25,980 bases of DNA from Chara braunii (GCA_003427395.1 BFEA01000059.1:1462019-1487998); one strand, 5' to 3'. Numbered from the stretch's first letter, positions 1-9,207 are shown. The notes: a model not told the origin generated them from the letters alone. A program made the numbers and translations.

Positions 1-45
1 CTCCTACCTCCGTGTCGCCAAAAGACATCGACGGACACCAAGAAA

Positions 46-49
<4 letters not shown>

Positions 50-102
<53 letters not shown>

Positions 103-161
103 ATATCTATCTATCTATATATCGTCAAATAGATATATATATATGTGTGTGTGTGTGTGTG
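50..161. repeat. Compound microsatellite (CT)n-(CTAT)n-(TA)n-(TG)n
   Basis: A CT tract of about 43 bp runs straight into CTAT/TA tetranucleotides and then, after a short AT-rich spacer, a TG tract of about nine units. It is simple-sequence DNA. The short peptides it encodes (runs of SL, YL, CV) are a by-product of the repeat. Confidence 0.95.
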
Positions 162-866
162 CCCACCTTGCCATCTTCATACTTCCGACGCCATATCCAT
201 TTCCTCAATTGAGATTGGAAAGGACTGAATGAAGTTTCCCGCGTTTTCTACCCTCGAAACGAACACGTGCAACAGTTTTCCCACCCACTGCATCAATGCC
301 ACAAGTTTTCACCACTCTTATCACACAAGCAGACACAGAGATACACACACAAGCACACAAACAACCCCCCAAATCCCCTCTCCTGCCCACCCAACCTCCA
401 CGCAATCGTCACCGCTCACAGCCCAAGATGAAAACTCATTTCCCTGATCTGTAGCGTCTTGCATCACACGTCTCCAGTTTGTGACAAAACGAAATCGGAC
501 AGGGAACCGATGCGCTGGCAAAAAGGAACCGATTCGCTGTAGTCCCTGACAAAACAAATACCCGAAGAGGAATCGATTCATCTGCCCGAAACGAATTGCC
601 TGTCCACTGGCGGCAGTTTCCTTTTCAGGTATAGTATTCCTGCTGACAACCAGCCAAATGAACCGGCGGCGTACATGTCTATTTACGTGTTGAGGATCAC
701 CCGCTAGGGTATACCCCACACGCGGCGTTACGTGAGCGCATCTGACAGCAACTACGACCCCATCGAGAAGACTAGAAAAATCCCAGAGGTGTGATCATGA
801 CCGTCAGTTGGTTGCCATAACACGTGTTCTTTTTTTTTTTCCTTTTTTTCCCACCTAAACGTGTTC
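162..866. other. Unassigned intergenic sequence
   Basis: No gene is recognised. A 15-bp near-identical direct repeat (ggaaccgatgcgctg at 503-517, with one change at 525-539) and two gtgacaaaac-like stretches suggest a small, old local duplication. A 132-codon minus-strand frame (321-719) crosses a CA-rich tract and shows no recognisable domain. A T-run lies at about 831-849. Confidence 0.4.
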
Positions 867-984
867 TAAGGGCCTGGCCCCACTATCCCAAATGGATTGG
901 TGATGGAATACTGTATCACTTGAATACCCAAGAGGATGTGCCCTCTTTGTTTTCCTAATTTAGACCATTTCTCGAGAACGGGGC
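867..984. mobile_element. Possible truncated end of a second Harbinger-like MITE
   Basis: TAA followed by gggcctggccccact at 867-884 resembles the TAA-gggcctcgttccacacc start of the complete MITE immediately downstream. No matching inverted end was found, so this could be a solo or truncated end, or chance. The sequence up to 984 has no other recognisable feature. Confidence 0.3.
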
Positions 985-1427
985 TAAGGGCCTCGTTCCA
1001 CACCACTCAAAACTCGAGGGTTTCTTGCCCAACACCTTTCCACGGTGCCCTTGAGTTTCGCTAATCACGGCTGCCCTGCCCTGATTAGGTTTTCGGGTTT
1101 AGCAAACGGGCGGGAAAAGCTCAAGGGCGGCTCAAGTGCGTCCCAAGCAAACCTACCCATTTTTCAAGTCACCTCTTTGGCCACACTTGAGCTGCAGGTA
1201 CGTGTAAAACCCCCGCTAGGTTGTTTTTTCCGTTTATTCTCCGTGTTCTACCGCAATTGTCCCGGTTGATCCTCCGGCGAGCTGTTGCAGCACCATTCCC
1301 GCTCATTTCAAGGGTGGGCTCAAGGGTTGAGTGGAACCAAACGCGATTCATGTATTTTTTTTTATCTCGATTGCAGCTCGAGTGCGCACTCGAGTTTCAA
1401 CTGAAGTGGTGTGGAACGAGGCCCTAA
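985..1427. mobile_element. Tourist/PIF-Harbinger-like MITE
   Basis: A 437-bp element (988-1424) is bounded by perfect 20-bp terminal inverted repeats: gggcctcgttccacaccact at 988-1007 and its exact complement at 1405-1424. Just inside, the inverted match continues imperfectly around ctcgag. Each end is flanked by TAA (985-987 and 1425-1427). A 3-bp TAA/TTA target duplication with termini starting GGG/GGC is characteristic of the PIF/Harbinger superfamily and its Tourist MITEs. There is no transposase frame inside, so it would depend on an autonomous relative. The perfect ends suggest fairly recent insertion. Family assignment rests on termini and target-site length only. Confidence 0.75.
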
Positions 1428-1519
1428 TTCTTTGAAGCCCAACCAATTCAATTACCTGTTGAATCTGTACAAGACAGTCATGCTTCGAACGGACCCCGCG
1501 ATTTATTTCGTGGTTCAAA

Positions 1520-1845
1520 TAATTTTCTGAATTTTTCTAAATATTTTTCATATAAAGGTAACGACAAAATCTACGGACCCTCAAATTTTTCGGGTTGTTG
1601 ATTCATCCTTCTAAGCGCATGAAATCGCGGAAGTGGGGATACTTTTTCAGTTGGCCCACACGTGGTATAGTGGCGAAAAATGGAAAATGCGATGAAACGG
1701 TGCGACATTTATTTCACCGTCTAAATTATTTTTTATTTTTTATTTTTTAATATTTTTCCTAGAAGATCACAAACTAATCTACGGGATCTCACATTTTAAA
1801 ATTTTTCGTTAATTCATATGAGCGCGAAAATCACCAAAGTTGGGT
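1520..1845. repeat. Diverged tandem duplication, period about 205 bp
   Basis: Two AT-rich segments, roughly 1520-1632 and 1723-1840, share an ordered series of blocks: aatatttttc, an a-rich stretch ending in aatctacgg, a ctca..tttt block, aatttttcg, attcat, gagcgc/aagcgc and a final aagt. They are in direct orientation. Many substitutions and small indels separate them, so the duplication is old. No coding potential was seen. Confidence 0.5.
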
Positions 1846-1929
1846 TTAAAAATCCTTGGACGAGACACGCCTACACCTGCAGGTCGCCGCCCCAGGTCAA
1901 TTTTCGTCTCTAACGAAAATAAGGATAGA

Positions 1930-2216
1930 TGTGAAAATTGGCCGACATACTGCTTCCCTTCCCCGCCCTTTCTCCCCTTCCGCCTTCTTCCCCTCCCCGC
2001 TTTCCCCTCCGTCCGCTCTCCCCGATTGCTGCTTTCCTCCCTCTGAATTCCCCCCTCCGCCTTTCCACTTCTCCGCATATCTCCTGACTAGTTGCCTGTC
2101 TGTCTGCCTTCCTGTTTGTTTGTCTGTCCGTATGCCTGTCTGTCTGTTTGTTTGTCTGTTTTTTTGTCTGTTTGTTTGTTTGTCTGTCTGTCAGACTTTC
2201 TGTCTGTCTGTCTAGC
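1930..2216. repeat. Pyrimidine-rich tract and TCTG/TTTG tetranucleotide microsatellite
   Basis: A C/T-rich stretch (about 1955-2090) leads into interrupted tgtc/tgtt tetranucleotides at about 2093-2213. The apparent Cys/Val/Leu-rich peptides on the plus strand and Arg/Gly-rich peptides on the minus strand follow from base composition and are not genes. Confidence 0.85.
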
Positions 2217-2332
2217 GATCAGTTTTAATTTCGACAATTTCTTGATTTATACGTGTCATCCTTTCACAGGGGTCATGCTAATATTTTATGTATCTTTCCA
2301 ATTTTAACGGATGTCCTAAAATACAGATCAGT
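2217..2332 (-). pseudogene. U6: U6 spliceosomal snRNA pseudogene with flanking direct repeats
   Basis: Read on the minus strand, 2325 down to 2224 follows U6 snRNA from end to end at its normal length of about 102 nt. In order: ggacatccg, taaaattgga, gatac, the ttagcatg block with the AGC triad, cccctg, aaggatgacacg, ataaatcaagaaat. The ACAGAGA box has decayed (acataaa) and the 5' stem-loop has lost its pairing, so it is unlikely to work in splicing. The 7-bp sequence gatcagt lies directly at both sides (2217-2223 and 2326-2332), as expected for a target-site duplication from retroposition. No TATA box or upstream element at plant-like spacing is evident. Identification is strong; the retroposition mechanism is inferred. 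Confidence 0.9.
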
Positions 2333-2340
2333 CAAATAAT

Positions 2341-2838
2341 TAATCCTTAAAAAAAAAGAAAAATCAGCAGACCGTGCACTTCATGAGCCAGGCCTGAAGC
2401 CTTAAGGACCAACGACTCCCGTGTATTAAACAAAGAATTTTATGACTTTTCAAATCGGTTAAAAAAAAAAAAGTATAAAAAAGGTAAAATAAAATAACAT
2501 ATAATAAAATAAAATATCAACCAATAGTATCAAAACTAAAATCAAAATATAGTACACCAACGATCATTTGAATGAAAATGTTTCTTCACCGCCAGCATTC
2601 GAAGTCTTTTCAGTTGGTCTGGAAAAATAGCATACTCGGCATACTCGGTGCGTGGTGTGGTGCCATAACGGAATACCAACTGAAGCCTCCTTGTCTTCAA
2701 AGGGGACCTTCAAATTACCCTCTGTTGGGTACCTATGTACGATGGCAAGGAGGGGACTCATGACCTTTCACGGGGGTGATGAGCCTCCTACCAATGTCGT
2801 TGTGGGTGCTCCTTTTTTTTAGCCTTACAACACGACGT
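2341..2838. other. AT-rich intergenic sequence with a 10-bp inverted repeat
   Basis: No gene is recognised. Homopolymeric A runs and AAAAT-type simple sequence occupy about 2345-2560. An inverted repeat, ttcagttggt (2609-2618) with accaactgaa (2675-2684), encloses 56 bp that include a small direct repeat of atactcgg. A T-run ends the region at about 2812-2820. Confidence 0.4.
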
Positions 2839-2864
2839 TCAACAGAGTGTGCCTGTGGACTCAG

Positions 2865-2882
2865 CCAGGGCTTGATCCCTGG
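2865..2882. other. Hairpin resembling a tRNA T-arm
   Basis: ccaggg (2865-2870) and ccctgg (2877-2882) form a perfect 6-bp stem around a cttgat loop, close to a T-arm/B-box layout. It may be part of a degenerate tRNA-derived SINE. No A box was identified and chance is possible. A single N (2901) and a 14-bp T-run follow. Confidence 0.3.
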
Positions 2883-3089
2883 TCTGCGGGTTACCACCCC
2901 NCAAGGCTGCTTTTTTTTTTTTTTGAGTTTTTGATCTCATGCTCCTGACTGTTGGCGCCCTCTGCAGTTGGCGCCCATTCTCAAATTCCTCCTTTGGCAC
3001 TTTCGGATTTTGATACTTGGTGCCATCCGACATTTTGGCGCCCGGACTCTGGCGTTCGATTCTCAGTTCAGCCCCGAGGCAAATTACAC

Positions 3090-3650
3090 TCCTGCCCTCG
3101 GTGTCGAGCGCTTCAGCTCCTGCCTTTTTGCAAAGCGTGAGAGCCCTCTCGGCTATGTCACGCAGGAGTTAAAACAAAACAAAACAAAACAAATATAATT
3201 ATGTATATATAAAAAAACAAGAGACAACTTAGGGAATGATACAAAATAACTTCGCGAACCGCCGAAACGGTCGTGGTCACGCCGTCCCTTCGCAGCTCTA
3301 ACCAGGTGCACCACTTGTACATCCCCCGGTCCCCTACGACAGGATAGGTTTTCTCAGGGTACATCTTGCCTTCCCTAAGGGGTTGTCATCACCCTCAAGG
3401 GTGTATCCCTACCGAGCTATTGATCCATGTGTGAAAGCTTTTACGCGCAATTGCAGATGTAGGTCAGCCGAGGGCGTTTGCTCGTTCGCTGGAGTATAGG
3501 TGCATTTGGTTGAGACCGTCCTAGTCGACCGATGTTCGTTTCGTAGCTAGGAGATCAGCACCGACTCCCACCTTTTTGAAAAGCGCAGGAGTCGATGCGC
3601 TCGACATCGGGATTGAACTTGAGTCCGGTACGTAAGACCGGACTCAAGCA
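3090..3650. repeat. Dispersed repeat copy 1, with inverted ends
   Basis: From about 3090 to 3500 this is the reverse complement of 17282-17655 with moderate divergence: shared blocks include the cctatcctgtcgtagggg region, the cttaagggtg/ccctcaaggg region and the gctgacctac region. From 3509 to 3560 it carries the ttggttgagaccgtcc block in the same orientation as 17163-17215. The outer ends are imperfect inverted repeats: tgtcgagcgc..ctcctgc..tttt near 3098-3135, mirrored near 3563-3606. A 12-bp perfect hairpin (cttgagtccggt 3618-3629 with 3637-3648) sits at the right edge. The class is unknown; a fold-back or tRNA-related non-autonomous element is possible. No coding frame was seen. Confidence 0.55.
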
Positions 3651-3947
3651 CAGTACAAACATTCAGCTTTAATAATTTTTTCTCGTATATTTCTAGGCTA
3701 CCAGAGTGGCTCGGGGTCATTTGGCCGACCGGGCAAAAAAATAAAATAATAAATAAAATAAAATAAAAATTTTATATGTTATTTTTTTATTTAAAATTTG
3801 GTAAAAACTTTCGATGTGACCCTTGGACAAAAGTTGTTCAGTTTATTTTTCTGCATGACATAGTTTTTTTTTGTTTTTTTTTTGCTGGGACCTTCCGTTG
3901 TCCCTGCACGGGCTGGCCACCCAGGACCCGGGCAGCATGGCTGGTAT
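3651..3947. other. AT-rich left flank of the Penelope-like element
   Basis: AAAAT-type simple sequence (about 3736-3770) and T-runs precede a short GC-rich stretch ending ggctggtat next to the element boundary. No gene is seen. The right-hand flank begins ggctaggtagcc and continues ctaggtat, so an imperfect target duplication is possible but not convincing. Confidence 0.4.
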
Positions 3948-4514
3948 ATCATGATAGATGACAAAAATGATGAAAATACGCTTCAAAGATGAAGACACGC
4001 TTCAAAGTCGAGATACATCAGATACAACACATAGTACCGCAGAGACATACTGCAACAAGCAAAGTAGTAACCAATTAGAAAGATGGGAAGTATAACACCA
4101 GGATTGTGTCCCCGACGCGTTTCAACGACCACCGTCGCCTCATCAGGGGGTTTCCACCCGCGTTCCTCGCACTAGCCTTACGGTCCGTCTATTACACTTC
4201 CGTCATGCGTTAATCACCACACTTCGGAGTGTTAGTGACCGCGTTGACGTCAGCCTGAGGAGTTACAAACTCTACTTCTCGTAATGATATACGAAACAAA
4301 AAAGTAAGGTACCACCAAAAGAGTGTTACTGGTTCAATCGTAAAAACAAGATCCTACCTACTCGCCCAGGTCCAACCCTGGTAACCAAAACTACAGGTCA
4401 GCAGACCGAAAGCAAGAGCAGACCTCATCTGGTATGTCCCTGATTCGAACCTCGGCAGCTATCCCATCCGACACCACGACAATTATCCCATCCGACACAT
4501 CTCTGCAACCGACA
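3948..4514 (-). repeat. Downstream (3') pseudo-LTR of the PLE
   Basis: Direct copy of 9208-9774, differing at about 35 positions by eye. It contains the second hammerhead (4101-4160). The last part (about 4380-4458) is one unit of the ctggtatgtccctgg..cgaacctc motif that recurs in the adjacent 3' untranslated region. Confidence 0.92.
4101..4160 (-). ncRNA. Type I hammerhead ribozyme, downstream pseudo-LTR
   Basis: Same architecture as the upstream copy: CTGATGA (4146-4140), GAAA (4123-4120), GTC (4116-4114) with predicted cleavage after 4114, and stem I CCCC (4150-4147) with GGGG (4113-4110). Three substitutions relative to the other copy fall in stem II or its loop. Stem II becomes ggcgac/gtcgtt, so the two core-proximal pairs are G-U wobbles and the helix is still formable. 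All core nucleotides are retained although the neighbouring sequence has drifted by about 6%. Confidence 0.9.
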
Positions 4515-4964
4515 ACGAAGTCTTATCTAATCGACCAGGTCCGACCCTTGTATCCTATACTACAGGCAACAGACAATCATTCCATCCTGACCTCATTTGG
4601 TGTGTCCCTGGTTCGAACCTCTGCAGTTCTCCCTTACGGCATATCTCAGCAAAGGAAAAGAAAAAGAAAAAGAAAAAGAGCCCAAAAACAAAAACAAAAC
4701 CAAGAAGCCGTCAGCACAGTCCTACCTACTCAAACATTCAAACCTTATGTCCTCAACTACAGGCCACCGGGCCGAAAGCAAAACCTTCTGGTATGTCCCC
4801 GGTTCGATCCTCGTCAATCATTCCATCAAACAAATCACAACAAAATAAAAGTCAAACCTTGTCCAAATAGGCTGAAGGCCAACCTCGTCAATCATTCCTA
4901 AACTACATGCTAACATGCCGAAAGCAAAAACTTTTTGGTATGTCCCCGGTTCGATCCTCTTCAA
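4380..4964 (-). repeat. Degenerate tandem motif in the PLE 3' region (T-arm-like)
   Basis: Four spaced copies of a motif of about 35 bp, ctggtatgtcc(c/t)...tcga(a/t)cctc, lie at 4423-4458, 4591-4626, 4784-4817 and 4931-4964. Each is usually preceded by actacagg..gccgaaagca. A fifth lies in the upstream pseudo-LTR at 9683-9718. The core ggttcgatcc/ggttcgaacc matches a pol III B box, and in ggttcgaacc it is palindromic. Spacing is 145-195 bp. Function is unknown; a 3'-end recognition element for the RT or a relic of a tRNA-related sequence are possibilities. Confidence 0.6.
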
Positions 4965-5069
4965 ACATTCAATCAAACAAATCACTGACAAATCCAACAG
5001 CCAAACCCTGTCCGTATCAAGGTGCCAACTTCAAACTCGCGTAATACCCCGCGATGTTCCACATCTACG

Positions 5070-6769
5070 CTATGTACTGGTACACAAAAGCTTAACAACA
5101 TTTTTCCAATTCTCGTCCTTACCCATAGCTAATCTCTTCAAAACTCTGTCGAAGTTCGCTTCCGGGAACTGCTTCAGTGGCAGTTCTCGTTTCACCGTCA
5201 ACACTCGCAGCGGGATCTCAGAACGTAGAGTAGTATTCTGATCGATCCTATGCAAGTGCCCTCCTATGATTGCGTTCTTCAATTGCTTACTCCCCCATGA
5301 TGCGTGTGTTTGGCCATTCTGGAAGATCAGACACCCGTCTTCCCAAATTGACTCCTCGTTCTTGGTCAACTGTACTTAACCAAAGAACGGAAAGGTTTGC
5401 CGTGTTCGAACCTCACAGCCCAGGTACTGCATCACTCCATTGCCACTGTCCGTTCTCTTCAGAGTCAGCCCCTCTGGATAACATGCTTCGAACAATCGCA
5501 AAATCTTATCATACGTATGTTGCTGCAGTGATGCGGTCATAAGTATGACATCATCAATGAGCCTTAGGCCGAATACGTTACGCCTCAAATTACCCAAAGA
5601 GGTGTAGAATCTCATCTCACAAAATGCGCACAAGATACAGGCCAGCGGCGGGCTGGTACTCTTCCCCATAGGGATGCCAACAATCTGCTGTAGCAGAACC
5701 CCGGTAGCGGCGGTGAATGTATCCTCCAGATCGAATTCCACGAACTTCACCACATCTAACAAATCCATCCGCTTCCAATGATCGCCTCCCGTCGTCTCAC
5801 CAAAAGTAGCACCCCTCCCACGCGTGTTCACACGAACAAAGTTAATTCCCTTGTTTACGTAGTGCATCACTATCCAGCTAACTGCCTCAAGGATCTCCGA
5901 GTGCGGCAGCCGACTGAACATCTCCTTGATGTCATACGCGGCTGCCCTCACCGTACCCTTTGGTAGACGGTCAAATTTACGATTGATCCGCTGTAACTTC
6001 CCCGCGAGGTGAGAGACTGCTTGCAAATTGAAGTGTTGGTCAATCGGTAACCGGAATAGCAGGTGGTTCAGCACCTCGATACAAGCCTCCCCGTTCGAAC
6101 CAGTGGTTCATTGAACGTGGGACAAATCGGTCGATAACGTGTAGTATCCTTATGTTTCGGTAGTACATACGATGTGCCCAACTTCCTGTTCACATCCCAT
6201 GCTGCAAACTGCTCCAAGCCTGCCTCGTGCAAATCTTCCCGTATCTCCCTAAGGACCTCACCAACTGGCTGCTGGATAATCTGGTACCCCGAATTCAAAA
6301 CAAAAGTCTCCATCATGGCTGAGTGGTATACTGCCGGGCACAGCACCAAGGTATCGTCGGGGTTACGATCCAATGGTGTCAGGACAAACCCCTCAAACTC
6401 TTTCTTCACTCGCGTTACATCCGAGATATTCAGCTTGGAAGCGACTTCACTCGGCTGCTGCATGCATGCTTCCAAGCGACATTTCCCAAAATCAGGGCAA
6501 ACGCCTTTCCGATTCTTTCATGACACAAAGCTATCTCTAACCCCTTTTCCTAACAGACGCGCCCGATCTTCGTGTCTATCCCTCTGAATATCATATGCGT
6601 TAGCTAGCAAGCGATGGTGCGATTCACCCTGGCTTAATCTGAAACAAGCACGTCCTTCCACCATGGGGTAGGACGACCCTGCGCAAATGCAGGTAGACAC
6701 CGAGCGAGCAGCGTATGTTCGCTGGTTGTGGATCAGCTATCCTATCGATGGATTTTTAGTCCACAAGAT
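5070..6769 (-). pseudogene. PLE CxC linker and reverse transcriptase
   Basis: The endonuclease frame continues after stops at 6770-6772 and 6737-6739 into a CxC motif (CIC at 6691-6683, in STCICAGSSYP), the signature joining endonuclease and RT in N-terminal-EN PLEs. After TGA 6518-6520 come RT fingers (YVLPKHKD, RYRPICP). A one-base deletion near 6072-6078 shifts the frame. The palm then follows: motif A YDIKEMF (Asp at about 5933), motif B' IPMGKSTSPPLA (about 5678-5640), motif C LIDDV (DD at 5555-5550) and YLGCEV. About 85 residues separate A and B', room for the insertion-in-fingers domain shared with telomerase. A thumb-like end (KNAIIGGHLHRI) follows stop 5376-5378, and the region finishes at TAG 5070-5072. 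Catalytic aspartates are intact; the copy is not expressible as one protein. Confidence 0.9.
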
Positions 6770-7921
6770 TTAAACCTTTCTCCGAGCACGTTTCTTATAC
6801 ACCGAGGGTAAATCACATCTCATAATCTCATAATTTACCAGCTTACGAACTTCAACCAGTTTGACACGGTCGTCAAACTTGATACGAACTGTCAAATCCA
6901 AAGACATACTTAATCCAAAACGATCCCGGATACATCGAGATAATAGTCGGCGCAGGTACCGACATGTTGACTTTTTATGAAAATCTTTCGCTACGCTATA
7001 AAGGCGCATCAGCGACTTCAAACTCCATGCATACAAGTCCGAAAGGACACGAGGATTCCTAAAAAGCGAGATCAAAACGCGCTTAAGAAAACCGCCTCCT
7101 GATCTCCAAATCCTCAAATACTCGATCTCAATCGGTCCTCCATTTTCAAACAACTTCTTACATAGCTTCAGAGAGGTCTTCCTATCAGCCACTCTAACTG
7201 TCGATTCCCCGAAGCGCTTCTTAATATTCTTCCATCCCTTCGCCCACACATCACCACCGCTAGATAATACCAAGAAATTTCGCGCACCTGCCTCCTCCTT
7301 CTCAAGTAGTATCTTAAGCAGGTCAACGGACCAACCTTCCTCTTCGGGAAGCCTCACCCTAACTAATGAGATTGGCTTACCTTTCTTACATATTCCCTCC
7401 TTCCTCTCCTTCCTCCCCTTCCGTTTTCGTTTCCCACCCCCGCACTTCTTGGTTCCTGTCGTATTAAGAAACGGAGACGATGCCTTAATATAAGTCTGCC
7501 CCAGATCATGAACCTCAGAGACATTACCATACTCGTCAGGCAGAAGAACATAGTTCTCAATCCCAAAAGAGCCTAGCCAATGATGGAAGTGCGTGTGTTT
7601 CTTTGTGCGACAGGCAGATCGGTGCTCGCGCCACCTGGTGTCAATTCCTCGTGATGTTCTACCAATATATTGGTGTTTACAGTACGGTGACACTGCAACA
7701 TAGATGCAACATTCTATCTTAACGAATTCAACACCGAACTGTGCATACTTCTTCCAAGCTTCCACACACCTTCGCAGCCATCGAACTTCGCCTCGTAGCG
7801 CTAACAGAATAATGCCGATTCTCAAAATTTCTTCGGCCAAGCGGTCCAGTGGCTCTGACCACTCCCTAAATCTCGTCAACTCGTGTACCAGGCCCCAAAT
7901 CTCATCAGTTCCGTAGCATTC
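6770..7921 (-). pseudogene. PLE GIY-YIG endonuclease region
   Basis: Read in the same frame as the SAP-bearing region, without a break other than TGA 7922-7924. The GIY-YIG fold is at about 7705-7460: IYVAV, then YIGRT, the Arg of RWREH, and the terminal PFLN motif. This nuclease nicks the target so that the RT can prime. At the position where GIY-YIG enzymes usually carry the catalytic Glu before the PxLN motif, the sequence reads HDLGQTYIK, so the acid is either shifted (Glu of SEVHD) or lost. A KRKRKGRK-type basic stretch follows, a possible nuclear-localisation or RNA-binding patch, and then about 200 residues with no assigned domain. The frame ends at TAA 6770-6772, but related sequence continues past it. 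No ATG is needed: TTG at 7879 is only the edge of an open frame. Confidence 0.85.
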
Positions 7922-9043
7922 TCAGGCGTCCTCCTCATGTTCGTTCTCGTCGATCGTCGTCGAGTCTTCATCCTCGAGCTCGGCCGATTCTGAAATCCCT
8001 ACGCCCTCAATTTCGCCGAAGGCCACTCTCGTGCGGTGACTTGCGATATCGAAAATCGCTTTGACTTTGCCATTGTAGCAAACACCCTCGTTCTTGCAAA
8101 TCGATTGGAGCTCTTGCGCGTCCAATCCTCTAATCTCGTCCATCGCCTGGTTCCTAAACCGTAGCTCAACCAATATCTCCGGTCCTCCAGGACTCTTCTT
8201 CTTCTCGATATAGGGGGACAACTTCGTCTTGATCTTGTTTTGCGAACGTGTCACACGTCCCACTGCTGCACCTCCTTTCGCCTTCGTTCGTGGTGTTCGC
8301 TTTCATGGAGTAACCATTGGTGGACTATCTTCAAAAACGGGCTCAGGCCCCCACTTCCTCTTTTCACTGATCGTCAACTTCCCGGTCTTCTTTTGTAGCT
8401 TCTCCGTCTCACTCCCACTGCTCTCCAACCCAGTTTCATCGTCCGAGACAACCAGGATTTTCTTCTTCCCCTTCGCTTTTCTTGCGAATTCCAGGACCGG
8501 ACCCAAGTTCGCCTCCATACGATTAAAAAAGTCGCCCGTACGGAGTGCTAATTGCATCACCAACTTCTCCATCTCAGCACGTTCAACCTCCTTCTTCAAC
8601 TTTGCTCGGAGCTTCATCTCCTTCCTCTCACGTAGCTCTTTCTCCTTACGAATCCTTAATTGTCCCTCCTCTGCTTCTTTGCGCAATCGTTCCTCCTCAG
8701 CTCTTTTTACCTTCTCACTTTGCACAAATTCTAAGACTGAAGCCAAACTTTTGTTGAGTTGCTCAATTTGTCGCTATAGCGCTTCTGCATCTTGTGCTTT
8801 GTCCTTTGTCTCATGCTTTGGAGAGGTAGACCTTCCCCTCCAAGCATCAGAAGACGTCGCCGACCGACTCTTGTTCGGGCACTGGTTGGCATAATGCCCT
8901 CGTTCATTACATGAAAAGCATCTCGGCGACGATCTTCTATATGGTATTTCTCGTTCATATCCACGATCTGAGCTCCGGTAGCCGGAGCGCTCCTCGCTGC
9001 TTGACCGGTGCTCTCTCCTCAGGTGTTCCCTTCTATCGCTCAT
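7922..9043 (-). pseudogene. PLE ORF1-like region: CCHC knuckle, coiled coil, SAP-like motif
   Basis: From the ATG at 9043 the frame gives an Arg/Ser-rich start (MSDRREHLRR), then a zinc knuckle C-x2-C-x4-H-x4-C (CFSCNERGHYANQC, residues 42-55). A long Glu/Lys/Arg-rich coiled coil covers roughly residues 105-185. An acidic/basic tail follows, then a SAP-like motif (about residues 305-338, LDAQELQ..CKNEG..YNGKVKAIFDI), and the frame ends in an acidic run. Knuckle, coiled coil and SAP together suggest a nucleic-acid-binding Gag-like protein packaging element RNA; that role is inferred. TAG at 8774-8776 and TGA at 8303-8305 interrupt it. Flanking peptides continue sensibly across both, so these are point mutations or recoded sites. 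It ends at TGA 7922-7924 (373 codons), in the same frame as the endonuclease. Confidence 0.8.
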
Positions 9044-9207
9044 TGTCTCATTCCTCGAGAACACCAGTGATCAACTCCCAATAGTCAACTTGCAACAGGT
9101 CCTCAAATATGTACCACCCTACTTCGTCTCAGACGATTAGAATCGCCAACGATGCACGCTCACTTCTCTCGGTAACTTCTCTCCAAGAGTGTTAACGTGT
9201 GCAGTCG
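9044..9207 (-). other. PLE 5' leader between pseudo-LTR and first ATG
   Basis: About 164 bp separate the pseudo-LTR from the ATG at 9043-9041. An in-frame TGA lies a few codons upstream of that ATG, which supports it as the start. No promoter motif was recognised here; transcription would be expected to start in the pseudo-LTR. Confidence 0.5.

Noticed and set aside
321-719. 132-codon minus-strand frame as a gene
   Set aside because: It runs into a CA-repeat tract, has no domain and no promoter or homology I recognise.
1809-2215. Arg/Gly-rich or Cys/Leu-rich frames as proteins
   Set aside because: They are translations of a pyrimidine tract and a tetranucleotide microsatellite.
2224-2325. 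Functional U6 snRNA gene
   Set aside because: The ACAGAGA box and 5' stem-loop are mutated and no pol III upstream elements are at the expected positions.
7890-7925. actgatgaga on the minus strand as a hammerhead
   Set aside because: It lies in the ORF1-endonuclease junction with no GAAA partner or stem; it is a chance match to the core heptamer.
6518-8305. TGA codons as selenocysteine sites, as in some Naiad elements
   Set aside because: Stops are a mix of TGA, TAG and TAA together with a frameshift, and I see no Cys-like context or SECIS candidate; ordinary decay explains them better.
8229-8894. 221-codon plus-strand frame, rich in Ser and Phe
   Set aside because: It is antisense to the coiled-coil and knuckle region of the PLE, whose minus-strand reading has clear motifs.
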